From contig NW_023503670.1 of assembly GCF_014529535.1 (NCBI RefSeq), forward strand, positions 1,426,001 to 1,490,000: DNA of 64,000 nucleotides, read 5' to 3'. This stretch comes from Bradysia coprophila. Taxonomy: Eukaryota > Arthropoda > Insecta > Diptera > Sciaridae. Shown here piece by piece: positions 1 to 12,826 of the stretch (its first letter is position 1; every line of letters begins with the position of its first letter). The notes under the pieces are model-generated. The model was not told the origin of the DNA and searched no databases. It worked only from the letters and a program-made list of their open reading frames with translations. The position numbers were made by a program, and so were the translations under genes.

Positions 1-1378
1 TCTTATAGGTTTACGCATACGTTTGTAACATGTCGAATTGGACTCCCTGAGTAAGTGGAAACCTATTGTGGTTGGCATCATCAGCGAAAAAAAATGTCCG
101 TCTGTCTGCACGATAACTTGAGTAAAACACATCCAATTTCTAAGAATCTTTTTTTCACCTTTCATTAATCTAGGCTTTAGGGTTTTTCAAAGATATCTCC
201 GGATATTTAAACGATACATTTGTAAGTGATACGTCAAATGAAAGGCATTTGCAATACCGATCGACAAAAAAAAGTTTATAGAAATCGGATGGCCAAGTCG
301 TGAGTTAGACCCCTTGGTGTGACCCAGGTACAGGACGCCAAGCAGTTTTTGCTTGTAGGGTGGCCAAATTTGAACATATTTCGACCACTTTCGCTTTATT
401 AGATAGGTATTGACTGTACCAATCAGGGAAAAAGAAGTTCATGAAATTAGGTTTACCGGAGCGTGAGCTAGGTCTATTGGAGTGAGCTCTTATCCGGCTA
501 CTCGGCCGTACAGCGAACGTGGAGTATTTTGTCAATATCTCGAGTAAATGTTGACCGAATTTCATGAATGTTTTGTTTGTTTGAAAGGTATTAACGAATG
601 TAAGGCATCAGTACTATTTCCGGTTTCCTAACAAAATGGCGCCGGCGGCCATATTGAATTTTAGTAAAATGGAAAAATCTTGGGTAAAATGGTGCTTAAA
701 CAGTTTCTGTTAACAGAGAAGTAATTGGTTATGTGTGTGTGCAGGCATCCCGTTGTGGACATCTATAAATAATATATACATCTATATTTAGCTATGTACA
801 GCAGGGCCTATTTTAGGGAATTTCATTTCCAAAAATTTCCAAAATTTCACAAATTTCACAAAAATTCTTAAAATTTCTAAATTTTGTTTTCTGTTAGATC
901 TCATTCCAAAGTAATCAGTTAAGCTCAAAGACATGAAAAACAACTAAAAATGCAGTAAAAACAACATTTACGATGCAATATGTTGTGTTTTTAGATAAAA
1001 TGACGAAAAGTGATGGAAAAATTTAAGAATTTTTGGAAATTTAATTTCCTTAAAATAGGCCCTGGTACAGGCATTGGCATATATAGCAATTTTCAGCTAT
1101 ATAAAAGCATATTTATCTATAAAGTCATCATTTATAGTAAAATATAGGTAAATATGGCATTATGTAGCGGTTCATATAGGAATTTATCAAATTTGACTTC
1201 GTACAGGGCTGTCGACATTGCCTCCGGCAATTTCTTTATGCTTGATAATAAGGCAAAGAATGGACAATGCAAGTGATTTTAGGGCTCACGGTTTTTCAGC
1301 AGAGAAGAGAATGAAGTGAGAGAGATGATAAGTTTCATATTAAAGGCTTTTAATACGAATAGGTGTTTCGTACGGGTC
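1..1378. repeat. Dispersed repeat family R1, left-truncated copy
   Basis: This stretch matches 25878-26892 along most of its length in the same orientation. Shared blocks include CGAATTGGACTCCCTGAGTAAG near the left, TTGCCTCCGGCAATTT near the right and a common end TTCGTACGGGTC at 1367-1378. The other copy shows that the right end is the reverse complement of the left end GACCCGTACGAA, so the family has short terminal inverted repeats. The left end of this copy lies outside the window. No reading frame with recognisable protein similarity is present. It contains a younger insertion at 802-1064 that the other copy lacks. It is probably a non-autonomous DNA element; the superfamily is not identified. 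Confidence 0.7.
802..1064. mobile_element. 263-bp hAT-like MITE with 6-bp target duplication
   Basis: The element starts CAGGGCCTATTTTAGG and ends with the inverse complement CCTTAAAATAGGCCCTG. It is flanked by GTACAG at 796-801 and 1065-1070. The second R1 copy reads AGCTATATACAGGCAT at the matching place, which is an empty site and confirms insertion. The interior is AT-rich with many AAATTTC-type subterminal motifs. The same terminal sequence with two changes (CATAGCCTATTTTAGG) bounds a larger element at 45219-46761 that has an 8-bp duplication, so this is probably the short form of the same hAT-like family. Confidence 0.75.
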
Positions 1379-1439
1379 GGCGTTAGCTTTGTTTTGATGA
1401 TATCTTTCCATCAGAATCCTTTTTGAAAAATGTACGACC

Positions 1440-1580
1440 GCAATTCCGACCACGAATGTGGTAGCTTTCAACAGAAAATACATTTGCTTGTAGAAGTTTG
1501 ACCGGCTCTGAGAAAAGTTTTCTCAAACGACTACAACCAAATGCATTTTCTGTTGAAAGCGTACTCATTCGTGGTCGGAA
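1440..1580. repeat. Hairpin insertion inside a terminal repeat
   Basis: The left arm beginning ATTCCGACCACGAATG (1442 on) continues through CTTTCAACAGAAAATACATT. The right arm from about 1531 is its inverse complement, ending CATTCGTGGTCGGAAT. It interrupts the left terminal repeat of the 1392-3676 element: sequence before and after it is continuous in the uninterrupted right arm. It is best read as a small foldback insertion. Confidence 0.6.
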
Positions 1581-2204
1581 TAGACCGTGTGCGATTTTGA
1601 GAAAAAAGTTTCATATTTCAATAAAAAGAAGATTTACCATGAAAACCATTGAAAAAAAATATTTAATTTTTTTATAGAAATTATTGAAAAATATTGTTGC
1701 CATCCCGATGCCATCCCACTTATTAGAATCTTAGTAAGAATCCAATTAGAATGAATTAGAATGGTTCGGATATCCTTTTACACGGAAAACTCATATATGC
1801 ACCCCAGACGAAGAAATCGGGAACAGCTTCACGATTATAGAACATTAGTTGTGTGCTGCATATTGATCTGAGGATCATACAATGCCGTCCTAATGAATAT
1901 TATTGTTGTGTGCTGGATATTATTTTTCAGCGTGCAGGTCTTAGCTGTATGCCTGTTTTATAATATAAAATGACGCCATTTTTTTCAATTCAATAAACAA
2001 CCTAATTTATCGTTTAATAGAAGAAATTGATTTAATTAACTTTATCAATTTTATTTGCGTTAGCAAAAAAAAAAACAAAAAAACTTGTTCAAATTTTTAT
2101 TTTTTATTTTCAATTTTATTATTATTTTTTGTTATTAGCCGTAGATTTATATTTAAATTCATCATATTAAATTGCTAACAGATTTTTTTTTTTGCTTACG
2201 TTTT

Positions 2205-2290
2205 TTCCGGTCACCCACCCAAGTACGGACCGCGACCATCGATGCTTAACCTCAGTTTCTGACTGCCAACGACTTTACCACTGCTGCTAT
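2205..2290 (-). pseudogene. 5S rRNA-like fragment (5S-derived SINE remnant?)
   Basis: Read on the minus strand, this contains TTAAGCATCGATGGTCGCGG followed by GTACTTGGGTGGGTGACCGG. These follow the internal control region and 3' half of eukaryotic 5S rRNA (pattern TTAAGC, GTCGGGC, GTACTT, GATGGG, GACCG). The 5' third is much less similar and no complete 5S fold is present. Downstream on the same strand comes an A-rich run, as expected for a retroposed copy. A 5S-headed SINE (SINE3 type) or a retropseudogene fits; a functional 5S gene does not. Confidence 0.5.
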
Positions 2291-2360
2291 ACTGCTTGCA
2301 TATAGTGGCAGTCTTATTTCGAACCGTTGTTACTTTGCTTTATGCAGCACACAGGCATAT

Positions 2361-3213
2361 TTATACCTGCATGCTGAATATTGACTAAATGAATAAAGTC
2401 GTCCGTATTTAGAATGGGTTATGCAACAACATTTAATTGAATTTATTTTCTATGAAATGTAGTACTTCTCCCCACTAAGCAATGTCATCGGATATTATTA
2501 TTTTAATTCTGAGCCTGGTTCTGAATTAGAGGTTTTTTCAATCGTTCTACAAAAAAACTGTTCACATTAATAGTGAGCATCTATTACGCGAATTAATAAA
2601 TTAAGATTGGCTCACCTAGTTTGTGTATATTACGTAGGTAGAAGCACGGGGTTTCAGGGGGTTTCGAACATTTAGTTTTTTCATGTTGCAGATATTGTAG
2701 TGTCAAATTCTGTCCAAGATGTGACATATTTGCAAGGTATTGGCCTTTTTCACAAAGTATAATCAGCGTAACCTTCGTAAAAAGAATCTTGAATCTGACA
2801 AGAGCACGTGTACCAACGTGTAAAAAACAAATGTTCAAAACCCCCTGCTGAACCGTGGCGATCCTCTTGTCAAACGGACAGTACATAAACAAATTCCATC
2901 ATTTATTGCTGAATACCACCAACTATTTCTGTTAACATTTCAAAAGCCTTTAACACCGAAAATGGATTTAAAAGTTCGTTCGTCAAAATTTCTATTGCAA
3001 TACATAAATGTAACATTATCATTGCATATTAATTCGGTAAAAATAGAAATAACTTTAAATGAAGGAGTAAAATTAGATTTGATAATCATCTTTATGCGTA
3101 TGTTCTTGAGATCTTCCTTTTATTTCATTAAAACAATAAATTTATTGTTGCATAGTCCATTCTAAATACAGACGACTTTATTCATTTAGTCAATATTCAG
3201 CATGCAGGTATAG
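2361..3213. repeat. Nested inverted repeat, about 850 bp
   Basis: About 85 bp at 2361-2450, including ATGCTGAATATTGACTAAAT and AATAAAGTCGTC, recurs in inverse complement at about 3130-3213. Near-copies of the CAGCATGCAGGTA end motif continue to about 3250. It lies wholly inside the 1392-3676 element and suggests a separate foldback insertion. Confidence 0.6.
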
Positions 3214-3680
3214 TTCGATAGTACCATTTAGTCAATATTCGGCATGCAGGTAAAGTTAAGTAATACATCCCACAACTAATTTGAAGATATAATTCAGCAC
3301 ACAGCAAATATATACCTGGGAACCTCACAATATTCCTACGAGCTGAATAATATTGTTGCCGGAACTATATTTTGAAAATATTCATATTACATGTTTATTG
3401 TAATACAACACACGGGAACATTATTCAGTCTGCAGCAAATATATGCAGCACACAACAAATGTCGAATTTGCCGAATTTTCCGTGTAGTTTCATTCAAATT
3501 ACAGCTTTTAAAGTGAGATATAAAATCAAGCAGACATTTTTCAGATATTCTGTTTACACTTTTGTTCTACAGAATATTAATCTACATCAATTAAAAATAA
3601 ATTATTTATACTGCACATGGTCTATTGCTGTCGTACATTTTTGAAAGAAGATTCTGATGGAAAGATATCATCAAAAATGA

Positions 3681-6474
3681 AATATGAGGCACACAAATGT
3701 AGGCTACAATTGTAGCTAAGTACCGGTGTCTCTTAAGTCTAGTCGAATATAGCTAGGCAATGTGCTTTAATAAAATCCCAGTTTAGACGATTTAACCTCA
3801 TTCATTCATTCATTCACTGACCTCATTCATTTCAGTAACTACATATGTAGATACAGTTTCATCTAGAGATCTGCTAAGCTATTAGTTGATTAAAAGATTG
3901 TGTTTCTTGCGGATTATTATTTTTTCATTATTAAACCTGATTACTTGAATGTTTCCGCTACATCAACTGACGACGTTATCTATTAATCGTTATTGTTATT
4001 GTAACACCTTGTCAATATTAATAATAACTAATACGAAAAACAATTAGTCGACAAGCATTTATCCATGTACGTGCGAGTATACACTCAGATCTGATTTATC
4101 GATTATCAATCAGTTTCTCACTGATTATTTTATAGTAATTTATCCCCAAATATGTACGATAAATTAATTTTAATTTTTTGGTAATATAATTCGCTCTGTC
4201 GGCTATTTATGAAAGTTTGATTAATGGGTGAAAAGCAACTTGTGTATTGACAGCTATATTTAGGTGACATGTAAGTATACCATCATAAAATGAACATAAC
4301 ACCCCAACAAACATTGTCGATGTGATATTTTCATTGATATTTGATTGTGTTTATTCCAATATAACGTTCAACCATGCTATAGAAAACTGTTGCTCTTTTT
4401 CTATTTTCAATGGTTTGATTTAAGACCTGGACACCGCCGAATACGGCTCATCAAATGGTTGTCGTTGGACACTAACATAATTTAAAACAATAAAAAACGC
4501 AAAAATATTTTTTTTCAATAATAAAATGTCAAACCACCTACATTTGTAACTGTCATGTCATCTATTTCAGATTTAAAGATTGTTTAACAGCTGAAATCAA
4601 AACAGACGTTATTCTTCATTTTAATGCTACTATACATCACACCACCATCAGTTTACACACACAAATCAGTTCGATATTTTTCATTTCATAGAATGAACGC
4701 TGACTGATACATCATTTTAGCTAATTTAAACAAAAATGGATTTGATGATCTCATTCAGCGCAAAGTGACTGGTCATTTTTTTTTCAAACTATGCTCTAAC
4801 ACCTTGACGTCATCTCTGCTTTACTTGAATCACACCATTCACATCTTCTACTCAATTAAATAATGACAGATCACACAACATTTTTTAGTTGTTGCGAGGT
4901 GTGTTGTGTCGCTTCATAACGGAAAAATATGTTGCATTACACGTTGTATCATTCACATTACACTTTGATTGCCCACAAACTTTGAACAATCTTTTCGGCT
5001 CTCTTCGGCCGGCTGTTTTATGGTATTTACTTTTCCATTTAGATTACTTCGACTGTGTAGTTCTTTGTTGATTTTATTTAAATTAAGTCTTTGGGAAAGG
5101 TTGAATGGCTGGTAAGTACACAACAAAAAATATGTTGAGTGTTTATCAGGTAGACTTTGCATCGGTAGTGCAAGAATTTTTTATGGGTTCTTCATGGAAA
5201 CACATTTTAGCACGTTTTAGAAATAAAATTCGGTTTTCGTTTACAACTTTGACAAATTTACATATCTACATAAAAATGCGTAGAATTTCAAAATTTTCAG
5301 TTGAAGATAGTTTAGAGCACTAAGCACTAATACACTGAATAGAACAGGTATCTAATTTTGTCGTACATATAAAGGGAATGAGTGATAAGCGAACGTTATG
5401 AGATTTTTTATATAACACCTGATGTTGCAATTCACATTTAAAGGCTTATCAGTTGTTTAGTTCTTATCATCAAACTATTAAATGTGACTATTCCATTAAT
5501 GTTATGTAACGAATAAAACCACAAACATTTTGATTGGTATTGCACCTAAATTGATATACTGTAACATTTCCACACTCGTTCGTCTGTTTCGAAAAAAAAA
5601 GAAATTTGTTCATAAAGAAAAGTGAATCTCACGCCGCCGCCGGAAAGATAAGAATCGTCCAATATATCATTGCGAACCAAAATTCAGTTTGATTGTTAAT
5701 TGAAAAGATTGTAAATTAAAACGACAATATCTTTATCTTAATCGCTTGAACATGAAGCTATCAAAGAAGCACATGACAGAGCGCTTGACGAGAGGAGATA
5801 AGATTTTACATTTACGCCTTTCCACCCAAATTGCACAGAATTTCACTTGAAAAGTTTGCAGGATGTGTATAAGTTTGCACATAATTTCAATTTTTTATTT
5901 CCAGTACTACCAGTAACTGAAACTTCGATCACTATGCGACTCAACACTTAGTCTGCTTTGAGATTTCGTAGATGTGGAGGCAACAGAATTAAGTTTCATT
6001 CACTCTTAAATCCAAACAAGTCGAATTCAGGGAAAATAGGACAAGTTTGTTGGAGATTGGAAACTTAAATTCGTTTACTATGAAATGACTTCACTGAAAT
6101 CACCAGGTTTCATGATACATTGAGGCAGTGCCAAATTATAGGTTTGAGCACCATGGTCTATTGGAATTTTCAGCGCCAATTTAATATAACAAAAACTTGT
6201 TTAAACAAATGACAAACAGGAGTCCAGCTCCATTTCTCCCTGCCGGCACTGTATTAAGTGAATAAATTTTTTCCCAACTCAGTGACAAAAAGTAAATCAC
6301 TGTATGCAACTCGGTTATATAGTTATTTACGTAACCGGAAGATAAATGCTTTTTTAGGCACTGGATGTTTAGATGTGACAATACACATCGTGACACGATG
6401 ATCGTGTGCCAAAAAAAAAATCACAGAAGATAGAACTTTCGTCAATATCGTATGCATTAAAAGACTGATGTTTG
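3681..6474. other. No gene seen; AT-rich, non-coding
   Basis: Only short open frames without family signatures occur. A short CATT-rich run (CATTCATTCATTCATTCAC near 3800) is present. I found no RNA gene or clear transposon ends. Confidence 0.5.
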
Positions 6475-6905
6475 CTTCAAAAGTATAAAATTTTGACAGA
6501 ACTGACATATCGATGAATGGTTCAGTAATTTGATAATAATTACCACCAAAGTATCGTCGGATCTTGACTTTATTTATGAAATCAGTAAAGCTGTTGTCTC
6601 TAAAGCTAAAGACAGTGAGCTGGAAAAACCTTTTCACCTATATGTAGTGCTACTGAATGACAACTAAAAACATTGCACGTCCAACACGTGCTCCCATGCA
6701 ATGACATGAGAGCATAGTTTGGATTGACGATACGATTACAAATACGAATAATTTTTTCCAGCTCACTGCCTCTAGTTTCAGAAATATGAGCTCTGCAGAT
6801 TTCATCAATAAAATCAAGATCCGACGATAGTTTGGTGGTAAATATTACCAAATTACTGAGCCGTTCAACAATATGCTAGTTCTGTCAAAATTTTATACTT
6901 TAAAC
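6475..6905. repeat. Foldback element with about 150-bp arms
   Basis: The left arm, about 6481-6627, carries AAATTTTGACAGAACT, TATCGTCGGATCTTGA and AGTGAGCTGGAAAAA. The right arm, about 6753-6900, is its diverged inverse complement. The spacer is about 125 bp. Open frames of 104 and 81 codons across it arise from the repeat and show no protein signature. Confidence 0.75.
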
Positions 6906-7210
6906 TTTATACTCGAGTATAAAAGTTTAAACTCGGGTCGGGAATTGCCTTATTGTTGTGATTCCGCTATATAGACGGAATTAAGTATTCCTTGGTCATT
7001 AATTTTTTTAAAAATATTATTTGTTTTGTGGACTTGTGTCACAGCGCCTTCCTAACGTGGCGCTTTTATAGTGTTTTAAGTGTTTTAGAATAGAAGAATT
7101 GATTTTTTTAACTAAACTGCCCTAATTTCTATAAGATACTTTTCTCCACATTCACTCTTAATAACAGACCCTACTCCGCAAGGGAACGTCGGTCGATCGT
7201 TATTTTTACC

Positions 7211-7370
7211 AATGAAAGTACAGAACAGGTATGGCCGATCAGCAAATTCACCTTAAACGCATTCATAAATTATGTCAAAATAATATGTAAATGAGTGCGT
7301 TTGAGTGCGTAAATCAAATTTTTATGTCCTCCGGGCGAACGATCGACCATACCTGCCTTACACTTTCATT
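7211..7370 (+). mobile_element. 160-bp palindromic MITE, copy 1
   Basis: It begins AATGAAAGTACAGAACAGGT and ends with the near inverse complement ACCTGCCTTACACTTTCATT. The interior contains GAGTGCGTTT motifs in both orientations. The same element occurs in opposite orientation at 7814-7967. No coding potential. Confidence 0.75.
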
Positions 7371-7813
7371 GATTTTTACTAATTTCGCTAATTTTTCAAG
7401 ATCCTTTCATACAGAAACGTTTCTGAAGTGCTCAGTGGTAAACTCAGCGACTAACCTATTGACGTCTAGTGTACTAGTAACGAAATTAGTAGGAGTAGAA
7501 TACCGGCGGCTCCCAACAATGTCTTAACCGGTAGGCCGTGTGACAGCTTTGAAACAACTACGGCCGATTTTTGAACCGGTTTAATCAGTTTTGTTTGTTA
7601 TACACGTTTGACAATCTTTTGTTGCGGTTCAGTTTCGAACCTTCGCACTGGCAACTCAATCGTGTGGTGGAGAGTAAATAAGTTAACCATTACGCTATTG
7701 AAATGCATTCACTCTTAGCTCAACTTAATGTTTTTTTTTTTTGAAATGGTCCTTCCTAAGTTTCTTATGCAAATTACGCCAATGAAGTTGTAGTAGTTTT
7801 GGGAGGATTATGT

Positions 7814-7967
7814 AATGAAAGTGTAAAACAGGTATGGTCTATTGCGGAGGACATAAAAATTTGATTTTAGTACTTAAACGCACTCATTTTCATATTATTT
7901 TGACATAAAATGTGAGTGCGTTTAAGACGAATTCGGCGATCGACCATACCTGTTCTCTACTTTCATT
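7814..7967 (-). mobile_element. 154-bp palindromic MITE, copy 2 (inverted)
   Basis: It begins AATGAAAGTGTAAAACAGGT and ends ACCTGTTCTCTACTTTCATT. It shares the GAGGACATAAAAATTTGATT block with copy 1, in reverse orientation. The pair lies 440 bp apart. Confidence 0.75.
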
Positions 7968-7970
7968 GGG

Positions 7971-9120
7971 ATTATGAACTTTACCAAATGAAGAGTGTTT
8001 AATGATCTTTTGCGAATGTTGGTTTTTTTCCTTTAAAACTATAGAAATGATTGTATCTCAAGGAAAAAGCATCAGTCCAATATACCCAAATCTTAAGCCA
8101 AACTTACCTATCTTTGTTAAGCTCTTACTACGTAAACTGATACGTAAAGAAGAGGAAAAACACAACAGCAACACTTCTCATATTATTTTTCAAACGGATT
8201 TACTTCAAAATATACACGACCACTGAGGGCGTATATAATCGTCTCTTAAGATTGTTATATCTTATTCGTGTGGATTTCAATCGGTACTACATTTATACCA
8301 AATAACTTAAGTAACAACTTTGCACTGCTTATACATACATACATACACTCTTCTGGTATGAATGTGTTTCATTGTCATAATATGCAGAGCCTATACTCGA
8401 CGCACACAGAGTGTATATATTTGTAGCTTCGTCTATACAATTCGTGTTAATCTAATGTGTTTTATGTACACGAATATATACAGACAAGTGACTCGATATA
8501 TTATATAGTTGTCTCGACATTCCGTATAGTCGTAGCCAGTCGACGATCATCTGCTAAAGACATCGACGGCAGTCCAGCGCGTCAATTCAAGCGTATAATC
8601 AGTCTTTTTAAACTATCATCCCGATTACAATGTCATTCATTTCGTGCTGTACGCCGAAACGATAATAACACCCAAAAGCGAAACGTTTTTAAATGCAAGA
8701 ATGAAATTAAAATAACAAACTGAATTTGTGTTGTGTCGGAAATTATTATTTTGTTTTCTGTGACGGATATTTGTCGATTCATTTTTTGTGCATGGGATGG
8801 GATGCTGAACTTTGTTGTAAAAAAGAGAGATTTTCTTTACTGTTCTTCTTCAAGTGATGTCATATAATGTGTATAATGCTGGTTTAAACTGTGTCGTCTA
8901 AAAACAACCGAAATTTCATATTTTCTACACGCAAAATACAAAATATCCAAATTTTATCAAATATATCATTGTGTGCACGAAGAAGACAGGTACAGTTACT
9001 CAAAGTTAATTGTGAATCATTATACTTTCCGTTGTTGTTGATCGTGTAGAAGTTAACCAACAAAAAAAAAACGAAAACAATCGCAAAATTTGTGTGCAAA
9101 GATTTTATTTTTGTTTTTAA
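7971..9120. other. Upstream region of the sphingomyelin-synthase-family gene; no CDS called
   Basis: A (CATA)n run near 8333-8350 and AT-rich sequence are all that stand out. If the proposed first coding exon at 9121 is right, the promoter and 5' untranslated exon should lie here. I cannot place a TATA box or start site with confidence. Confidence 0.35.
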
Positions 9121-9222
9121 ATGTCACCGAAAAACGATCGGCATAGAAAGGGAATGTTTAAACTGTTGAATGATCGATTTTGTGTTACATGCAGCTCAAT
9201 GCAACGTAGAATGCAGTATGAA
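9121..9222 (+). CDS. Proposed first coding exon of the sphingomyelin-synthase-family gene
   Basis: An ATG opens 34 codons beginning MSPKNDRHRKGMFKLLNDRF and ending just before a good donor, GTAAGA, at 9223. The exon ends in phase 0. The first certain exon, at 18621, also begins in phase 0 directly after TTTCTTTTGTAG and has no ATG of its own near its start, so it needs an upstream exon. Joining the two gives a 376-residue protein, near the usual length for the family. The peptide is basic with CVTC and could be a cytoplasmic N-terminus. The join is inferred from phase and splice signals only. A different first exon, or an additional one in the 9.4 kb gap, is possible. Confidence 0.45.
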
Positions 9223-10066
9223 GTAAGATCACTTTTTCATTGTGAATTTATTTAATTTTGTGAATTCCGTTTTCTCGAATGCATCTTTTCATCCGCCTTA
9301 TTTATATTGCGATGACTTAAGCAAAAATAGTTTCATCAGTTTTTTTCTTCTGTATTTACATGAAAGGAAACCTTGTATGGTTTAACTAATAATCGCGTAT
9401 ATATTATAAATCTTTTGTATATAACTGTATGAATGTGTAATTGTAATGTGCTTTTTTCATTGAAGCATTTCTACGGTATATGTATCGTGTTTAGTGGACT
9501 TAAACCGGTCGTCTTGAAAATTCTTGCATAAATAAAATCATATAAATACACAATGCTCATGCCATTCTCGGAAACGGGTGGTGGGACAAGGTGTTTTGTC
9601 TTGAATTCGGTTCGTGCGTCTTTACAAAAATAAATTTTGTTTTTTGTTGTGGTTTTTTTATAGACGAATTTTCTTGCCAAAATTATATTATTGGTTCTAG
9701 CATGAGCATGGGCGATATGCGCATTAAATTTATGTTTTGTTTGTTGATCATCTCGATCTATTTTTCATATTCCAATTGAATTTTCTCTTCGTGACAATTT
9801 TGTTATTTCCTTTGCGCGAATGTATATATACGATTTACACGCACAAATGCAAGCTATGCAAACAACATATATATGCATTCTTGCAATATTACCCGAGTGT
9901 AAGACGACTTTAGTACGAAATTTTATGAAGAAATTTTAATCACAGAACCGAACCAGGTCAATGACCTTTGATGAATTTATTTGTTTTCGCTTTAAAGCGA
10001 TTTATTTTCTTCCACTGATAAAGTAGTGTGCAACGATAATATTAATTGCACATACGATTTTTCTGA

Positions 10067-10240
10067 ATGGCAACAATATAATTGTCCAGTTGCATTAAGA
10101 ATTTAATTAATGACAACAACAAATGTTCTACGGAATGTTTTATTCAAACAGAATGTCCATGGATTCTGTTCGTCATTTGTAGTTGTTGTTGTTTTTTTGT
10201 TATATTGTTCTTAAGTGCAACTGTACGCAACAATATCAGG
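10067..10240. repeat. Imperfect inverted repeat with CAACAA/TTGTTG arms
   Basis: TGGCAACAATATAATTG and GTTGCATTAAGAA on the left are mirrored by TTCTTAAGTGCAAC and GCAACAATATC on the right. An inner pair, GACAACAACAAATG and CATTTGTAGTTGTTG, lies between them. It is a plausible old MITE. Confidence 0.45.
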
Positions 10241-12736
10241 AATGTCAACTAATTGTTTAAGCATTGTCTGACCGATGACGAGTTATTCAAATCGATTCCT
10301 TCATAAAATATTCATTTATACTCAAATCAGTTTTCCCGGGAGGAAATCATCGAAAAATATTTGTTGATCTTCAATTTCCTTTAATCATTTCTCATTTCGG
10401 CCTTCCATTGGGTATTTCTTCCTCAGAGAACACATTCAAACATTCAAACATTTCTGACGTGGTTTAGAAGGAAATATTTCTAAAACTAACAAGACATTTG
10501 ATTACGGAAATTTGAAAATAGATTCAAAATTGGCAGAAAATAAACATTTTCCTCGACATATTCCGTTTTTAAAGATTTGTACGAATGAGTAAACTTATCG
10601 AAAAGTAGCAAAGTCCTTCTAGTTATTTTGGGTCAAATTTGCAGAGAGATCGTCCATAGATTAAGCAATAAAATCGAGTAAATATTTGTGGATTGCAAGG
10701 TAATTAAGGATTTATGAATACTTCGTCTAACTAAAATTAAATTATTTTGGAAATTAATTAATAGATCGTTGTATTGCTGGCTGGTAATGTTTAATTTAGA
10801 TATTTTGAAAATGAAAACATTCGTATCCCGATGTTTGAGGATATGAGTCTAACATGTAAAGACAATTCAAAATCCTTAAATTCATTTTTTCGTTCGATAC
10901 GTCGAATTGGTTTTTCAGTTATACACTCGCGGAAAAATGGGTGACGGCCGACATGCTTTCTGATTGGGGAGTTCTTGTGGTCTGAATTGTTTCAATGCAT
11001 AAATTTCGTTTAACAAAAGGAAAATCTAGATTTGTTATTTTAGTTTTAATTCTAGATTTACGTTAGTTGAATGAAATTTTTGTGGAAACAATTTCAAAAC
11101 ACAACAACTCCCAATTCAGAACAGTATCCACTTTTCCTGAAGTAAAGTTCGATTTAGAAGTTAGAAGTACTATATTATATCAGGATTGTATGTGGGATGT
11201 CCAGTCCCTGTCGATGGTTTTTCCAATATCTTCTAGGCTTTCTTTGACCGTACTTCTGATTTTTAGTTCGCACATAATCGCATATAGGACGTCGTTGTTT
11301 TAGGGGCCGCTGGAATGGTTCTTTCTTTGCTCATTCTTTACAGTGAAACATCGCATATCCAGATTAAATCTGATTTAAAAAAAAGTCACAATTTCGCTTA
11401 GTCTCTTCAAATTGAAGACTTCAATTAGATTTGATTTGTTATCTTCAAAAAAAATATTACGAAAATCAAAACACTCTTTCTAAAAAAATAAATATATTTA
11501 TCCGAGACGCAATAGGCGTATTTTTTATCATTTTATTGAGGCTATGTCTACATTCTAAGCGATCGACTCAACATACAAATAATGACCTTCAATGATGATT
11601 GTTTTTTTTTTGTTCTTGTTTAATCTTCAAATACCAATACATTGATTTTTTCTCTCTCTCGTCGAAATTGCTGCAATTTAATATTCTGAATAATTTGATT
11701 TAACATTTTTAATGGTTGAATGTCACACATATACAATAACCAGTACATACTAACGATTTTATGCATATAATTAAGCCGCCGATTTCCATACGATCTGAAC
11801 AACTATACACTTTATACAAGTTTATTACATAATTTAGGCAAATATTTATTTGCCTATGAGCTGAGCAAGGTTTAAGTACGATTTATTCATAGAGTCTGAC
11901 CTCTATTGCAGTTCTGGCTGCTACTAAATACTTTGCATAACTTTAATTTATGATAATTTATCAGAATTTATAAACTTTTTCTTCATGATAAGTAATTATA
12001 GATTCTACTTAGCAAATACCTACTTTTCCCCGTGTTTTTTCTTCGTCAACATAACAACGAACGATATAGATGCACTCAAATGCAAAAATTCGAGCATTTA
12101 CTTGATTGAAAACTGAGTGGGCAAATAATTTTATGAAAAAAAAAAACTGTTACACTAAGTGCAGTTTACATTTTGTTTGTGTTTATAAATGGTATGTTTA
12201 CATCGCACGCCCATCTAATTTATGATAAATTATTTATCGCCACACATTTTATCAGAACGGTCACAACATTATTAATTAGAATGTTATTCGCGTTCAGATT
12301 AGAGGGACTTTGTTTAATTGTATACAATGAGTCATCGTTGATGGTTCGTAGACATCAAGTCAATTAGAGTATCTAGCTCATCAACTGTCTGTTAAATAAT
12401 TCATGGCGTGTGCGATAAGACTTGATCCTAGGCTTAGTTGTTATTTGACTCACCGATTTTCATTTGACGTGATGGTCACACAAATTACTTGTACGTGTAC
12501 TATTGATTGTGAAGTGATGACATATGTAGAGTACAACGAATTTAGTATTATGGTCTACTATCCAGAGGGGCGTGACAGTGGATGTGAGTTGCATATGTCT
12601 GCTACAGTAAAGACTATCTGCAAGGCTTAAATTTTATGTACAATAAGATTAGGATTTTGACTTACATCCGTGTCATTTTCACCACTGCCACCCTTGAGAG
12701 TACAACTGAATTTATTTTCTAAGACCGGAACATTTC

Positions 12737-12826
12737 ATGCCAGCTAGGGGAGCCGAAAATGTCAATTCAAGGGGTGAAAATTTACTTGAATTGACATTTC
12801 TTGTACTTTCAGCCCCCTTAGCAAGC
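12737..12826. repeat. Short hairpin element
   Basis: AATGTCAATTCAAG at about 12757 is exactly mirrored by CTTGAATTGACATT at about 12788. The symmetry extends outward through GCTAGGGGAGC on the left and GCCCCCTTAGC on the right. No coding content. Confidence 0.55.

Larger units (their letters stand above)
1392..3676. mobile_element. About 2.3-kb element with inverted termini
   Basis: TTTTGATGATATCTTTCC at 1392 onward, continuing through TCAGAATC and GTACGAC to about 1434, is repeated in inverse complement at about 3632-3676. The match resumes on the left side after a 140-bp hairpin insertion (about 1440-1580), where AATAGACCGTGTGC matches the inverse of the right arm. The interior holds a nested inverted repeat at 2361-3213 and a 5S-like fragment. 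The longest interior frame (2593-2892, minus, 99 codons) resembles nothing I recognise. Boundaries are approximate and no target duplication was identified. Confidence 0.55.

Noticed and set aside
2593-2892. 99-codon minus-strand frame beginning MFMYCPFDKRI, which briefly recalls CHHC zinc fingers
   Set aside because: The required His and Cys spacing is absent and the frame lies inside an inverted-repeat element.
6181-6851. Overlapping minus-strand frames of 71-104 codons
   Set aside because: They arise from the two arms of a foldback repeat and have no family signature.
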